In this document: one piece after another, positions 16,926 through 24,012 of the stretch
How positions within the stretch are numbered: position 1 is the first letter of the stretch
Layout of the letters: each line of letters starts with the position of its first letter
From: Proteus cibi
Lineage (GTDB): Bacteria > Pseudomonadota > Gammaproteobacteria > Enterobacterales > Enterobacteriaceae
Length of the DNA stretch: 64,000 nt
NCBI RefSeq assembly: GCF_003144405.1
Contig: NZ_PENW01000007.1
Coordinates: forward strand, 1-64,000
Direction: 5' to 3'
Position numbers and translations under genes: made by a program
The notes under the pieces: model-generated
The model's database searches: none
Seen by the model: only the letters and a program-made list of their open reading frames with translations
What the model was told of the DNA's origin: nothing

Positions 16926-17374
16926 TTTACACACTCCGTTCTAATGTAATCCTGCAAATACAAAGTTTGCTGTTCGTTCTCGACTATCATTTCTCTGAGA
17001 CGTAAATAATCTTGTTCAACTGCTTTGTTAAGTCGTGCGGAAGCTTCATTGCTTCCGCTTTCGGTGGAATTCTTGGTGACTGCTGGACACTCGGCTTTGA
17101 CGTACACCCGCTTATTGCCAGAGTTAACAGCATCACGAAGAGTGCTGATTTCATTCTTTGCACTAGCTAACTCCTGTGAATGACGAATATCGAGTTGGTT
17201 TAATCGAGTGATACGTGCTTGATAGTCGTTGTTGATTTCGACTTGCTGTGAAAGTTGCTCAGTGAGTGATTGGTTTTTTTTACTCAGGTCAACAACTTCT
17301 TTCATGGCTAGCACTGAAAAGAACAGCATTGCGCCCCATAAAATCACAGGAACCCAAGGTGTTAATTTACTCAT
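16922..17374 (-). CDS. Rz: Inner-membrane spanin Rz
   Basis: 150 aa. One N-terminal membrane anchor (WVPVILWGAMLFFSVLAMKEVV) is followed by a long periplasmic coiled coil (LSKKNQSLTEQLSQQVEIN onward) and a C-terminal helix, the layout of lambda Rz. With Rz1 it spans the periplasm and fuses the two membranes in the last step of lysis. The start overlaps the endolysin stop as ATGA. Confidence 0.92.
   Translation of the reverse strand: MSKLTPWVPVILWGAMLFFSVLAMKEVVDLSKKNQSLTEQLSQQVEINNDYQARITRLNQLDIRHSQELASAKNEISTLRDAVNSGNKRVYVKAECPAVTKNSTESGSNEASARLNKAVEQDYLRLREMIVENEQQTLYLQDYIRTECVN
16987..17154 (-). CDS. Rz1: Outer-membrane spanin Rz1 (nested in Rz)
   Basis: A 55-aa frame lies entirely inside Rz in another frame. 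It begins MKSALFVMLLTLAISGCTSK, a lipoprotein signal peptide with lipobox ISGC, and continues with the Pro-rich stretch SPRIPPKAE typical of Rz1. The mature lipoprotein has about 39 residues, close to lambda Rz1 (40). The nested arrangement and the lipobox make the identification firm. Confidence 0.9.
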   Translation of the reverse strand: MKSALFVMLLTLAISGCTSKPSVQQSPRIPPKAEAMKLPHDLTKQLNKIIYVSEK

Positions 17375-17763
17375 GCCGGATATGCCTTGTGGGTTAATTG
17401 GAAATGAGGACCATCTTTAAATGTTTTCCAGTTACCGCCCCACTCGATATCGACACCTAGCTCTTTCGCCGCTTGCATCATGGCATCAGCTACTTTTTTA
17501 AAGTATGACCAATCGTTCCAAGGGATCTGATTATTTACCAGCGGAGCACAATCAACAGCGTGGCCGGTTAAGTGACGACTATTCATCGTTTGGCTTTTGC
17601 CACTTGCAACTAATTGTCGCTGCCTGGCTTCGTTGCGCTTACCTTCAATCACCATAAAATCAATATCGGTAATTTCTAATGCTCGATGTACTACTTTAAC
17701 CAAATCAGGGTGAACGCCACGGAGGTTTTCTTCGCTACGCCTGCTTAATCTAAACTTACTCAC
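17371..17763 (-). CDS. Endolysin, M15-family L-Ala-D-Glu/D-Ala peptidase
   Basis: 130 aa with the M15 (VanY/Ply500-like) zinc peptidase motifs: SRHLTGHAVDCAP carries the first His and Asp ligands, and GPHFQL the last His. It cleaves peptide crosslinks in peptidoglycan and has no signal peptide, so it depends on the holin. The start is a GTG at 17763 behind a GGGGGTG ribosome site, overlapping the end of the holin gene by eight bases. Lambda uses an unrelated transglycosylase here. Confidence 0.9.
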   Translation of the reverse strand: MSKFRLSRRSEENLRGVHPDLVKVVHRALEITDIDFMVIEGKRNEARQRQLVASGKSQTMNSRHLTGHAVDCAPLVNNQIPWNDWSYFKKVADAMMQAAKELGVDIEWGGNWKTFKDGPHFQLTHKAYPA

Positions 17764-18073
17764 TTTTCACCCCCACTTTATTTTTAATCATATTGCTTGC
17801 CTTCTCTACACCCCAATAACCAATCATCACGCTGGTGAAATAAGCTAAGTCTGGGTTCATACCAAGAAGAGAGAGTAGGTCTTTAGCGAACCAACCTAAG
17901 AAGGCGCATAAGAATCCATCTAAAAGCGTCTTCTTCCACCCACCTCCGTTATACATCCCTCTCAATATCGCGACAGTTCCAGCCAAACCAGCAAACATTC
18001 CTTGTTCTTTATATTGAGATAGATAACTAAATACCTGATCCCAAAATTCAGGGGTTTCTTTCATATGATTCAT
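17756..18073 (-). CDS. Holin, lambda phage_holin_3 family
   Basis: About 105 aa. Three hydrophobic segments are visible: FAGLAGTVAILRGMY, a middle one around LLDGFLCAFLGWFAKDLLSLL, and LAYFTSVMIGYWGV, as in lambda S. The ATG at 18073 has AGGGGG at normal spacing; a second ATG three codons on (18064) could give a shorter form, similar to the dual-start holin/antiholin of lambda, although the extra residues (Met-Asn-His) carry little charge. It forms the inner-membrane pore that releases the endolysin. Confidence 0.85.
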   Translation of the reverse strand: MNHMKETPEFWDQVFSYLSQYKEQGMFAGLAGTVAILRGMYNGGGWKKTLLDGFLCAFLGWFAKDLLSLLGMNPDLAYFTSVMIGYWGVEKASNMIKNKVGVKSE

Positions 18074-18206
18074 ACTCACCCCCTATTTGGAGGAATTAGT
18101 TAATAGAACGCCGACTCACAGCTCTTGTGTGAACGTGAGGTGTTGTGATTGATTTTGTGGTCGGCATATACGAAGACATTTCGAAAGTGTGTTCGATATG
18201 GTAGAA

Positions 18207-18238
18207 ACAAAAAAAAAGGCCACGCAATGCGTAGCCCT
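18207..18238 (-). terminator. Intrinsic terminator after the lipoprotein gene
   Basis: On the minus strand GGGCTACGCA-TT-GCGTGGCC forms a GC-rich stem followed by nine T. It stands between the lipoprotein gene and the holin, so the lysis genes require antitermination. Confidence 0.85.
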
Positions 18239-18260
18239 TAAGCAATTGATAGTTGCTTAA

Positions 18261-18434
18261 TTAATAACCTCTTTTATATATTTGCCGGTCTATTTGCACC
18301 TTCTGACTAGCTTTAATACTATTTAGCGTACTATCAGCATAGGGGTCATCTTTAGGTTTTTCCTTGCTAAAATCCTGTCCAGAAGACGCACAAGCAGAAA
18401 GCATTACCGCAAAAACTAATATAAACAGCCTCAT
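18261..18434 (-). CDS. Small phage lipoprotein, unknown function
   Basis: 57 aa from the ATG at 18434, with GAGG at good spacing; the longer frame to 18542 is not supported. It has a clear lipoprotein signal, MRLFILVFAVMLSACASSG, with lipobox LSAC. The mature part is short, charged and Lys/Asp-rich (SKEKPKDDPYADS). It stands alone between the pR'-like region and the holin and has its own terminator. It may be a lysogenic conversion or exclusion lipoprotein; no family was recognised. Confidence 0.75.
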   Translation of the reverse strand: MRLFILVFAVMLSACASSGQDFSKEKPKDDPYADSTLNSIKASQKVQIDRQIYKRGY

Positions 18435-18451
18435 GTTATACCTCATAATCA

Positions 18452-18479
18452 TATTTATGTTAGGTTTTAGACCTGTCGA
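18452..18479 (-). promoter_or_regulatory. Possible promoter of the lipoprotein gene
   Basis: On the minus strand TCGACA, 16 bases, then TAAATA precede the lipoprotein ATG by about 20 bases. The match is weak; the gene could be served by pR' alone. Confidence 0.3.
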
Positions 18480-18805
18480 AGCCTGTAAGTTCAGATCAGT
18501 AACTAAACTAAATCTAAACGTTAATAAAATTAGAAGTATCATCGAGGCATACGCTGAGAGTGTATGCCTTCAGGTTCCCTATGGCGTGTGTGCTTCTATC
18601 CTGATAAGTACAGATACCCCATGCAAGTTAGCCAATCAGCCTTGGCATTCTCCACAATGAAAACCCTACTCGCTTTAATGCCGCTATGTGCAAGATAGAA
18701 GCTAGCAAATAGAGTTTTCATTGCCTAGAAAGCAAAAAACCCCGCAGATGCGAGGTCTTGATAAAATTTAGTGTGGTTGAGTAATAAATCGCCCACTATT
18801 TAAAG
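18480..18805. other. Non-coding leader between pR' and the lipoprotein gene
   Basis: No gene is supported here. It holds a hairpin at 18545-18569 (AGGCATAC/GTATGCCT), a nine-base inverted repeat AATGAAAAC/GTTTTCATT (18656-18664 and 18714-18722) and the terminator at 18733-18756. In lambda the equivalent interval downstream of pR' gives the short 6S RNA. Confidence 0.5.
18733..18756 (-). terminator. tR'-like terminator downstream of the late promoter
   Basis: On the minus strand CCTCGCA-TC-TGCGGGG is followed by six T. It lies about 50 bases after the -10 hexamer of the putative late promoter, as tR' does in lambda, where Q lets polymerase read through it. Confidence 0.8.
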
Positions 18806-18834
18806 ATGATAAGGCAATCTTATTCAAAATGCAA
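18806..18834 (-). promoter_or_regulatory. Putative late promoter pR'
   Basis: TTGCAT, a 17-base spacer and TATCAT lie on the minus strand directly after the Q stop codon, the position of pR' in lambdoid phages. A terminator follows at once and the lysis genes lie further downstream. Confidence 0.7.
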
Positions 18835-18857
18835 GCTTTCACTGTTTGTATAACCAG

Positions 18858-19640
18858 TTATTTTGTAACCTTGTTGAATATTGCATCCGCGCTACTCTCT
18901 TCACTAAAACATTTGCTGATTAACTTCTCATAGAACGGTTTCCAGTTACGAGACCATGTTGGTTGGGTTAACTCAGGTACTATGTGTCTTATTGCCTGAT
19001 ATGCGACTGAAGAGGGCATTCTCTTATAACCCCTACCAGAGCAACGAGGGCAATCTTTAAATACAGGTACTCCGCCTTGTAACTCTGTTTGCTCTTCATC
19101 TAAAACCTTTCCGCGCCCCTTGCAACGACAACGATAGGTTAGTTTTCCTTTTCCATTGCAGATTTGGCACAACTCCCCAACAAGCTCATTTTTTACTTTA
19201 GGCTCAACAATAACATCGCCATTAAAATTGATAATGCCTGAATGCTTAACAACATCTTTACAGTTGTAAACCACGCCTTTACCTTTACATACTTGGCATT
19301 CACAAACCGAACCGGCTGAACGGGCATAATCTTCAAACGCCATTTTTGCGAGGATCACTAAACAGTAACCCAACTTATTGCCCGCCGATTTCGCCACCAG
19401 CTTGGGTGTTACTCTAAGTGCGTATTGCGTTAACTGCTCTACGGTGCTGAACTTGTCCTCTTCACTCACGTCATTCTTAGCAAAAAACGCAGACATGCCA
19501 AACTTAGCTCGTTGCTCTGTCATACCTAGTGCCCCAGCGCTATCCATCCCTTTTAATCTGTCAGGTGAAGTAGAGCAAGAGCTATCACTGAATGTAGGTG
19601 ACTTCGGATAAAATTGCTTTAGTGCTGATTCTAATTTCAT
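18858..19640 (-). CDS. Late antiterminator Q (phage 82 type)
   Basis: 260 aa. A helical N-terminal half is followed by DnaJ-like zinc-binding repeats: CECQVCKGKGVVYNC, CQICNGKGKLTYRCRCKGRG and CPRCSGRGYKRM. This cysteine pattern and size match the phage 82 Q family. Q loads on polymerase paused near pR' and suppresses terminators in the late operon, which here contains at least four minus-strand terminators. It is the last gene of the PR operon and starts at the primase stop (one-base overlap). Confidence 0.88.
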   Translation of the reverse strand: MKLESALKQFYPKSPTFSDSSCSTSPDRLKGMDSAGALGMTEQRAKFGMSAFFAKNDVSEEDKFSTVEQLTQYALRVTPKLVAKSAGNKLGYCLVILAKMAFEDYARSAGSVCECQVCKGKGVVYNCKDVVKHSGIINFNGDVIVEPKVKNELVGELCQICNGKGKLTYRCRCKGRGKVLDEEQTELQGGVPVFKDCPRCSGRGYKRMPSSVAYQAIRHIVPELTQPTWSRNWKPFYEKLISKCFSEESSADAIFNKVTK

Positions 19641-20614
19641 TACGCCACTTCCTTATGTTGTCTTGAAAATACTAACTCTCTTACCTCACAAGCTTCTATT
19701 AGCATGTCATTAAAATCACCATTATCAGGCCATCTCACACTGACCGTTTCTACATCATTATTAGAAAGTAGGTTTTTATGTGCGCACTCCATAGCTGCAG
19801 CATGACCTGCCGCGCTCCAATCCATATCGGTAAAAATAACAAGATGAGTGACACCTTTCGGGGCTTTGAATTTCTTCATGAAATTAGTATTGATGACCGA
19901 CCAAGTATTTACGCCATAGAGTTGTTTACAGGAAAGTGCTGTCTCGATACCTTCAGCAATGCCAAGCGTGGTATCGACAGGAAACATTCTTATCGCAACG
20001 GACTCTGCATACTCTAAATAATTATCTTCCTGCACAGCTGTCATTTTCTTCACAATATCAAGGCGAGCTTTTTTATCCCCTTGCAAATACGTTCTATGTA
20101 AATAACAAAGTTGTCCTTTTGCATCTGTGGCTAGTGACCAAATAGCTTGAAATTTGTCAGAACTATTACGAACAGGTTGATGAGCACAATAACGAACATT
20201 ATCCGTAGGTAATTCAAAAACGCCTCGGTTCTGTAAATACTGCATGGCGGGTGTATTTTTCAGTGTTGGTAATTTGGAATAACAGCCGGTGATGCGTTGA
20301 AATAAATTCCCTTTTGGTTTCTCTTTTGTTGTTGGTACTTCTTTTTCTCGGTGATTACCAATCAACACATCAATTTCATCTGCTAATGTTTTAAAGTCTT
20401 TACCCTGTGTTCTTTCCAGTAATTGGAATCCATTACCCGAACCACACGTACAGATGTAAGTTCCTCGCCCGTCCTTATCATCAATACGGAATTTTCCTTT
20501 TTGTCCGCAGATAGGGCACTTTCCTTTAAAGTGCTTACGCCCCGTTATAGGAGGTAATCCATAATGTGCAAATATTTTTGCCCATAGCCCTTTTACGGCA
20601 TCAATTGTATTCAC
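19640..20614 (-). CDS. Zinc-ribbon/TOPRIM DNA primase
   Basis: 324 aa. The N-terminal zinc ribbon is CPICGQKGKFRIDDK with CTCGSGNGF, as in P4-alpha-type primases. A TOPRIM domain follows, with IAEGIETALS (catalytic Glu) near residue 218 and VIFTDMDWSAAGHAAA (Asp-x-Asp) near residue 257. It should make RNA primers for phage replication. The GTG at 20614 follows GGAGG and overlaps the helicase stop as GTGA, so the two are translationally coupled. Confidence 0.88.
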   Translation of the reverse strand: MNTIDAVKGLWAKIFAHYGLPPITGRKHFKGKCPICGQKGKFRIDDKDGRGTYICTCGSGNGFQLLERTQGKDFKTLADEIDVLIGNHREKEVPTTKEKPKGNLFQRITGCYSKLPTLKNTPAMQYLQNRGVFELPTDNVRYCAHQPVRNSSDKFQAIWSLATDAKGQLCYLHRTYLQGDKKARLDIVKKMTAVQEDNYLEYAESVAIRMFPVDTTLGIAEGIETALSCKQLYGVNTWSVINTNFMKKFKAPKGVTHLVIFTDMDWSAAGHAAAMECAHKNLLSNNDVETVSVRWPDNGDFNDMLIEACEVRELVFSRQHKEVA

Positions 20615-22176
20615 AGTAAACCTCCTTGCTGTGGCTGGTGGCTAATTTGAGTGCGTAATTTTTGAATATTGACTTGTGCCTTCTTGCGAGATTTAGCAAA
20701 GGCAATTTGTTTGTATTTAATAAAGTTGCTCACTTCGGGTGTAATTTCTTGTGGTGTGTCATGAAAACCTTGTGGCCATACACCAAATTTGTCTTTGAAA
20801 GTATTGGATACCCAACCATCGCTGATCGGCTTACCCTGTGTCGCACGTTGATTCTGGTAGTATTTCAATTGAGACCACCAGCTTTGCTTATCTTCACGGG
20901 TATAAGTGCGCTCTTTTTTATTCAACTTTTTGATGTTTCGGCTAGTATCAACATCGATATCTTCACCCACTAAAGGTTTAAACCCACATTTAGGGCAAAC
21001 ATAAACACCTGCAGGTTTCATGTAATGGCAAGAGGAACATTCTTTCGGTTTCTTCTCTCGTTTTTCTTGCTCTCTGCTAGACGAAGATTCACTCATACCG
21101 TCGTTTTTGGTAGGCAGTTCGTCATATTCAATATCATCGGGATAACCTAAACGGTGAACAGAACCGGAGTGATCGAAAATAAGGCAAGCCTCTTTTCCTG
21201 GTGCGGTACGCAATCCTCTACCAATAGCCTGACACCAACGAATTTCTGATTTAGTCGGACGAGCGTAAATAATGCAACGGACATCACTATCAAAGCCGGC
21301 AATCAATGTTCCTACACTTACAAGCACCTTGGTCGCGCCCTGCTCAAACCTGTGAATAATAATTTGACGCTCATCATGTGGCGTATCTGCAGTGATCACC
21401 TCGGCATTCACACCTGCACGGTTAAACTCAACAGTGACAAAATTGGCATGACTGACTGTGACGCAAAAGCAAATCGTAGGTAGGTTTCGACCATTCACCA
21501 GCCAGTTATCAACAATATCTCCCACCAAATCAGCACCACTCATGATTTCAGCAATTTCAGCTTCTTTGTAATCACTGCCGAACTCTGCGTTGCTGGACGA
21601 TTTTACTTTTGATAAGTCTGGTTTAGTTGGTGCATAGAACTCGTATGAGCTTAAATCACCACGCTTGATTAACTCTTTCATGGTGGTGGGCTTGATTAGT
21701 GTTTCGTAGTAATGACCAAGAAATGGCGCAAAAGGCGTACCGGACAAACCAATTACCTTGAATTCACTTTCACTGATCACTTCTAATATTTTCTTACGGC
21801 GTAAATGCGCCTCATCGATAATGAGTAAATCGATGTTGTCTGGAAAATCTCTACGAATAACGGTATCTGCTGACGCTATCTGAATAAAACGGGTCGGATC
21901 GTAATTAGGATGATCGCGCCATACATAGCTAATCTCTTCGGCTGGCAACCCATACTCAATAAAACGGCTGGCTGTTTGATCAATCAAAATTGTGTAAGGA
22001 ACAAGAAACATCACTCTCATTCCACGCTGAATATGTCCGTCAGTAATAAACGCGGCTAATGCCGTTTTTCCGCTTCCTGTTGGGCTATAAATCATGAATG
22101 TTCTATTTTGCTTCCATGCCTGACGTAACATCGTCAATCCGCGTTCCTGTGCAAAATTTGGTGTGATTGTTAACAT
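20611..22176 (-). CDS. DEAD/DEAH-box superfamily 2 helicase
   Basis: About 521 aa. Helicase motifs: Walker A SPTGSGKT near residue 35, IIDEAH near residue 123, GLSGTPFAP, and a C-terminal domain with GTLIAGFDSDVRC and motif VI QAIGRGLRTAPG. A zinc ribbon (CSSCHYM...CPKCGF) lies near residue 400. The ATG at 22176 has GAGG at the right distance; an ATG at 22188 lacks a site. Together with the primase it forms the replication module, replacing lambda O and P. Confidence 0.9.
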   Translation of the reverse strand: MLTITPNFAQERGLTMLRQAWKQNRTFMIYSPTGSGKTALAAFITDGHIQRGMRVMFLVPYTILIDQTASRFIEYGLPAEEISYVWRDHPNYDPTRFIQIASADTVIRRDFPDNIDLLIIDEAHLRRKKILEVISESEFKVIGLSGTPFAPFLGHYYETLIKPTTMKELIKRGDLSSYEFYAPTKPDLSKVKSSSNAEFGSDYKEAEIAEIMSGADLVGDIVDNWLVNGRNLPTICFCVTVSHANFVTVEFNRAGVNAEVITADTPHDERQIIIHRFEQGATKVLVSVGTLIAGFDSDVRCIIYARPTKSEIRWCQAIGRGLRTAPGKEACLIFDHSGSVHRLGYPDDIEYDELPTKNDGMSESSSSREQEKREKKPKECSSCHYMKPAGVYVCPKCGFKPLVGEDIDVDTSRNIKKLNKKERTYTREDKQSWWSQLKYYQNQRATQGKPISDGWVSNTFKDKFGVWPQGFHDTPQEITPEVSNFIKYKQIAFAKSRKKAQVNIQKLRTQISHQPQQGGLL

Positions 22177-22436
22177 CGGTTTCCTCATTTGATAATTAGC
22201 ACTGCCAAAGGAAGGGATTTATTTTTATTTCTTTGGACGTCTAAACGGCTAGTGGCTTTTTAACACCTATAGAGATCTATATTTAAGATCTACTCACTCC
22301 CTTGGCTGTGCCTTCCCTAACACCCCTTTCAAAGATCAACCCCCAAACCCCCTTAGAAAGTTTTCCCCTCTTCCCCAGAAAACAATCTAGACGGCTAAAC
22401 GTCTTAACCTCCAACACCTCCTAAATCTAATTACTG
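22177..22436. other. Non-coding interval with G-rich minus strand upstream of the helicase
   Basis: No gene found. The minus strand carries four G-tracts of four or five (complement of 22343-22379) separated by loops of 3, 12 and 4 bases, a possible G-quadruplex. A GACG/CGTC hairpin lies at the left of the cII-position gene. An origin or mRNA regulatory element is possible. Confidence 0.4.
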
Positions 22437-22691
22437 CTAAATCGATAACGGCTTTGCTGTATACCCTTGCATTGCTCTCTGATAACGCTTTATGAACTCT
22501 CTTAATCTGACGTTAGCTTCATGGCGAGCTTTGTTGTCTTTACGGTAGGGAACTTGTTCTCGTTCCCATTCCGTTTGATACACTTCTGAATATTTAACTA
22601 ATGCCTTCTGCCTCATGCTTGGGCTTAACTTTGTAAGTTGTTCCTGAATCCACTTAGCATCATCAGGGAAGTAATGTTCAGGCATCGGCAT
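22437..22691 (-). CDS. Phage protein of unknown function in the cII position
   Basis: About 84 aa from the ATG at 22691, overlapping the Cro stop; an upstream GTG (22706) and an ATG two codons on (22685) are alternatives. The protein is charged and helical (WIQEQLTKLSPSMRQKALVK, then EANVRLREFIKRYQRAM). No HTH like that of CII is evident. It is co-transcribed with Cro from PR. Function unknown. Confidence 0.7.
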   Translation of the reverse strand: MPMPEHYFPDDAKWIQEQLTKLSPSMRQKALVKYSEVYQTEWEREQVPYRKDNKARHEANVRLREFIKRYQRAMQGYTAKPLSI

Positions 22692-22902
22692 GTTGATTTG
22701 GTGCACCTAATTGCTCCTTGATTTTGTTTGGAAATGGCTTTATTTCTTCAGCTTCATACCCTCCTAAGCCATTAGTGGAAATGTAAATAATTCGCCCTTT
22801 TCGTAAAGCTTGGCTAATTGCAGTTTGATGTACGCCAAGTAGCTCTGCAGTTCTTCCTTGCCCATTTTTTCTAACAAACTCGGATAAAAGTTCTTTTTGC
22901 AT
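22678..22902 (-). CDS. cro: Cro-family repressor
   Basis: 74 aa. The HTH reads GRTAELLGVHQTAISQALRK. The following beta-strands and the segment YEAEEIKPFP match lambda Cro (VYAEEVKPFP). It is the first gene of the rightward early operon, divergent from cI, and should bind the same three operators to commit the phage to lysis. The ATG at 22902 has GGAGG upstream. Confidence 0.9.
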   Translation of the reverse strand: MQKELLSEFVRKNGQGRTAELLGVHQTAISQALRKGRIIYISTNGLGGYEAEEIKPFPNKIKEQLGAPNQHADA

Positions 22903-22922
22903 TTAATACCTCCATAAACAGA

Positions 22923-22950
22923 ATAATACTATAGATATTATTATAATCAA
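22923..22950 (-). promoter_or_regulatory. PR early promoter
   Basis: On the minus strand TTGATT, 16 bases, TATTAT. The -10 overlaps operator site 1 and the -35 touches site 2, so repressor binding would exclude polymerase. It drives cro and the replication genes. Confidence 0.75.
22925..22939. promoter_or_regulatory. Right operator site 1 (overlapping PR)
   Basis: AATAC-TATAG-ATATT. It fits the consensus AATAC-N5-GTATT with one mismatch. Its centre is 24 bases from that of site 2. Confidence 0.78.
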
Positions 22951-22963
22951 TACTTACGGTATT
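22949..22963. promoter_or_regulatory. Right operator site 2
   Basis: AATAC-TTACG-GTATT, a perfect dyad with the flanking C/G pair extending it to six bases per arm. It lies between PR and the repressor gene. Confidence 0.82.
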
Positions 22964-22971
22964 GGAATATT

Positions 22972-22986
22972 AATATTAATAGTATT
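22972..22986. promoter_or_regulatory. Right operator site 3 (next to cI)
   Basis: AATAT-TAATA-GTATT, one mismatch from the consensus. It ends 11 bases before the cI start and would let repressor or Cro control the maintenance promoter. Confidence 0.75.
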
Positions 22987-22997
22987 AGGATGTATTC

Positions 22998-23705
22998 ATG
23001 AAATTAGAGAAAAAACTGACGACAGAACAGCTTGAAGACTGCTATAGGTTGAAAGCTTTGTATGAGTTAAAGAAAAAAGAGCTTAATCTAACTCAGCAGC
23101 AAATAGCTGATGAACTAGATATTAGTCAAGGAGCCGTTGGCCATTATCTTAATGGCCGAAATGCTCTTAACTTACAAATTGCCTCTGTTTTTGCTAAAAA
23201 ACTACAAGTATCAATATCTGAGTTTAGCCCATCCTTAGCTAAAGAAATAACAGAGTTATCAAAAGGATTTGATGCAAATGTTAGTAATCCAAGACCTTAT
23301 AGACCAGCCCCTAAATACCCCGTTATTAGCTTTGTTCAGGCGGGGAATTGGACCGAGGCCTGTGAACCATATACGTTGAGTGAGATTGACGAATGGTACG
23401 AGTCTGAAGTCGCTGTTCAGGGATCTGCTTTTTGGCTTAAGGTTGAAGGTGATTCAATGACAGCCCCAGCTGGAGTAAGTATTCCAGAGGGATCGCTAGT
23501 TCTTGTTGATACAGGAAGAGAGCCTATAAATGGAAGTTTGGTGATAGCTAAACTGACTGAAACAAATGAAGCAACATTCAAAAAACTTGTTATGGATGGC
23601 GCTAAATATCTTAAAGCACTGAACCCAGCTTACCCAGTTATTACGATCAATGGCAACTGTAAGATCATTGGTGTTGTTGTTCAGATGATGATGCGTTTTG
23701 TGTAA
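22998..23705 (+). CDS. cI: CI-type repressor with S24/LexA autocleavage domain
   Basis: 235 aa. The N-terminal HTH covers roughly residues 31-66 (LTQQQIADELDISQGAVGHY). The self-cleavage site is Ala115-Gly116 in SFVQAGNW. The peptidase shows Ser153 in VEGDSMTAP and the Lys in ATFKKL near 195. This is the lambda CI/P22 C2 design: operator binding, cooperative dimerisation and RecA-stimulated self-cleavage after DNA damage. The ATG at 22998 has AGGA upstream. It diverges from cro across three operators. Confidence 0.93.
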   Translation: MKLEKKLTTEQLEDCYRLKALYELKKKELNLTQQQIADELDISQGAVGHYLNGRNALNLQIASVFAKKLQVSISEFSPSLAKEITELSKGFDANVSNPRPYRPAPKYPVISFVQAGNWTEACEPYTLSEIDEWYESEVAVQGSAFWLKVEGDSMTAPAGVSIPEGSLVLVDTGREPINGSLVIAKLTETNEATFKKLVMDGAKYLKALNPAYPVITINGNCKIIGVVVQMMMRFV

Positions 23706-23713
23706 CACAATGG

Positions 23714-23730
23714 CCTGACGACACGTTTTA
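23714..23730 (+). repeat. 17-bp direct repeat, copy 1
   Basis: CCTGACGACACGTTTTA, identical to the copy at 23868. It ends immediately before the ATG of a small membrane-protein frame. The two copies are 154 bases apart. Confidence 0.85.
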
Positions 23731-23865
23731 ATGAAACATATAAATGATTTTTTTCAGGCTTTAGTGAATTTGGATACAGCAATCTGGAATCTAATTTACC
23801 TATTGGTAAAAGGTGCATTCTGGGTATTTGTACTTTATATCGCCGTTAGCATAGCGTGGTTTTGA
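23731..23865 (+). CDS. Predicted 44-aa single-pass membrane protein between direct repeats
   Basis: A short frame runs from the ATG at 23731 to TGA: MKHINDFFQALVNLDTAIWN, then a hydrophobic segment LIYLLVKGAFWVFVLYIAVSIAW. There is no clear Shine-Dalgarno site. It lies between cI and the two-gene module and on the same strand. The strong membrane-helix composition supports a real gene, but its shortness and missing ribosome site leave doubt. Confidence 0.45.
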   Translation: MKHINDFFQALVNLDTAIWNLIYLLVKGAFWVFVLYIAVSIAWF

Positions 23866-23867
23866 TA

Positions 23868-23884
23868 CCTGACGACACGTTTTA
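23868..23884 (+). repeat. 17-bp direct repeat, copy 2
   Basis: Identical to the repeat at 23714. Here it is followed by GTGTG, so ACAC-GTTTTA-GTGT can form a small hairpin. A nested pair of inverted repeats (ATCACCAG/CTGGTGAT and GTAAAT/ATTTAC) follows before the next gene. Confidence 0.85.
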
Positions 23885-24012
23885 GTGTGTGGTTTTAAAC
23901 AAACATATACCTTAGTTATCACCAGGTAAATATGTTATTTACATGAAAATAAAAGCATAGTTCATCTGGTGATCTGCTTGTTTATACGGTTTTACTTAAT
24001 TAAGGATTTTTT

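Noticed and set aside
18364-18660. Plus-strand 98-codon frame opposite the lipoprotein
   Set aside because: Overlaps the antisense of a well-formed lipoprotein gene and the late leader, with no ribosome site or family features.
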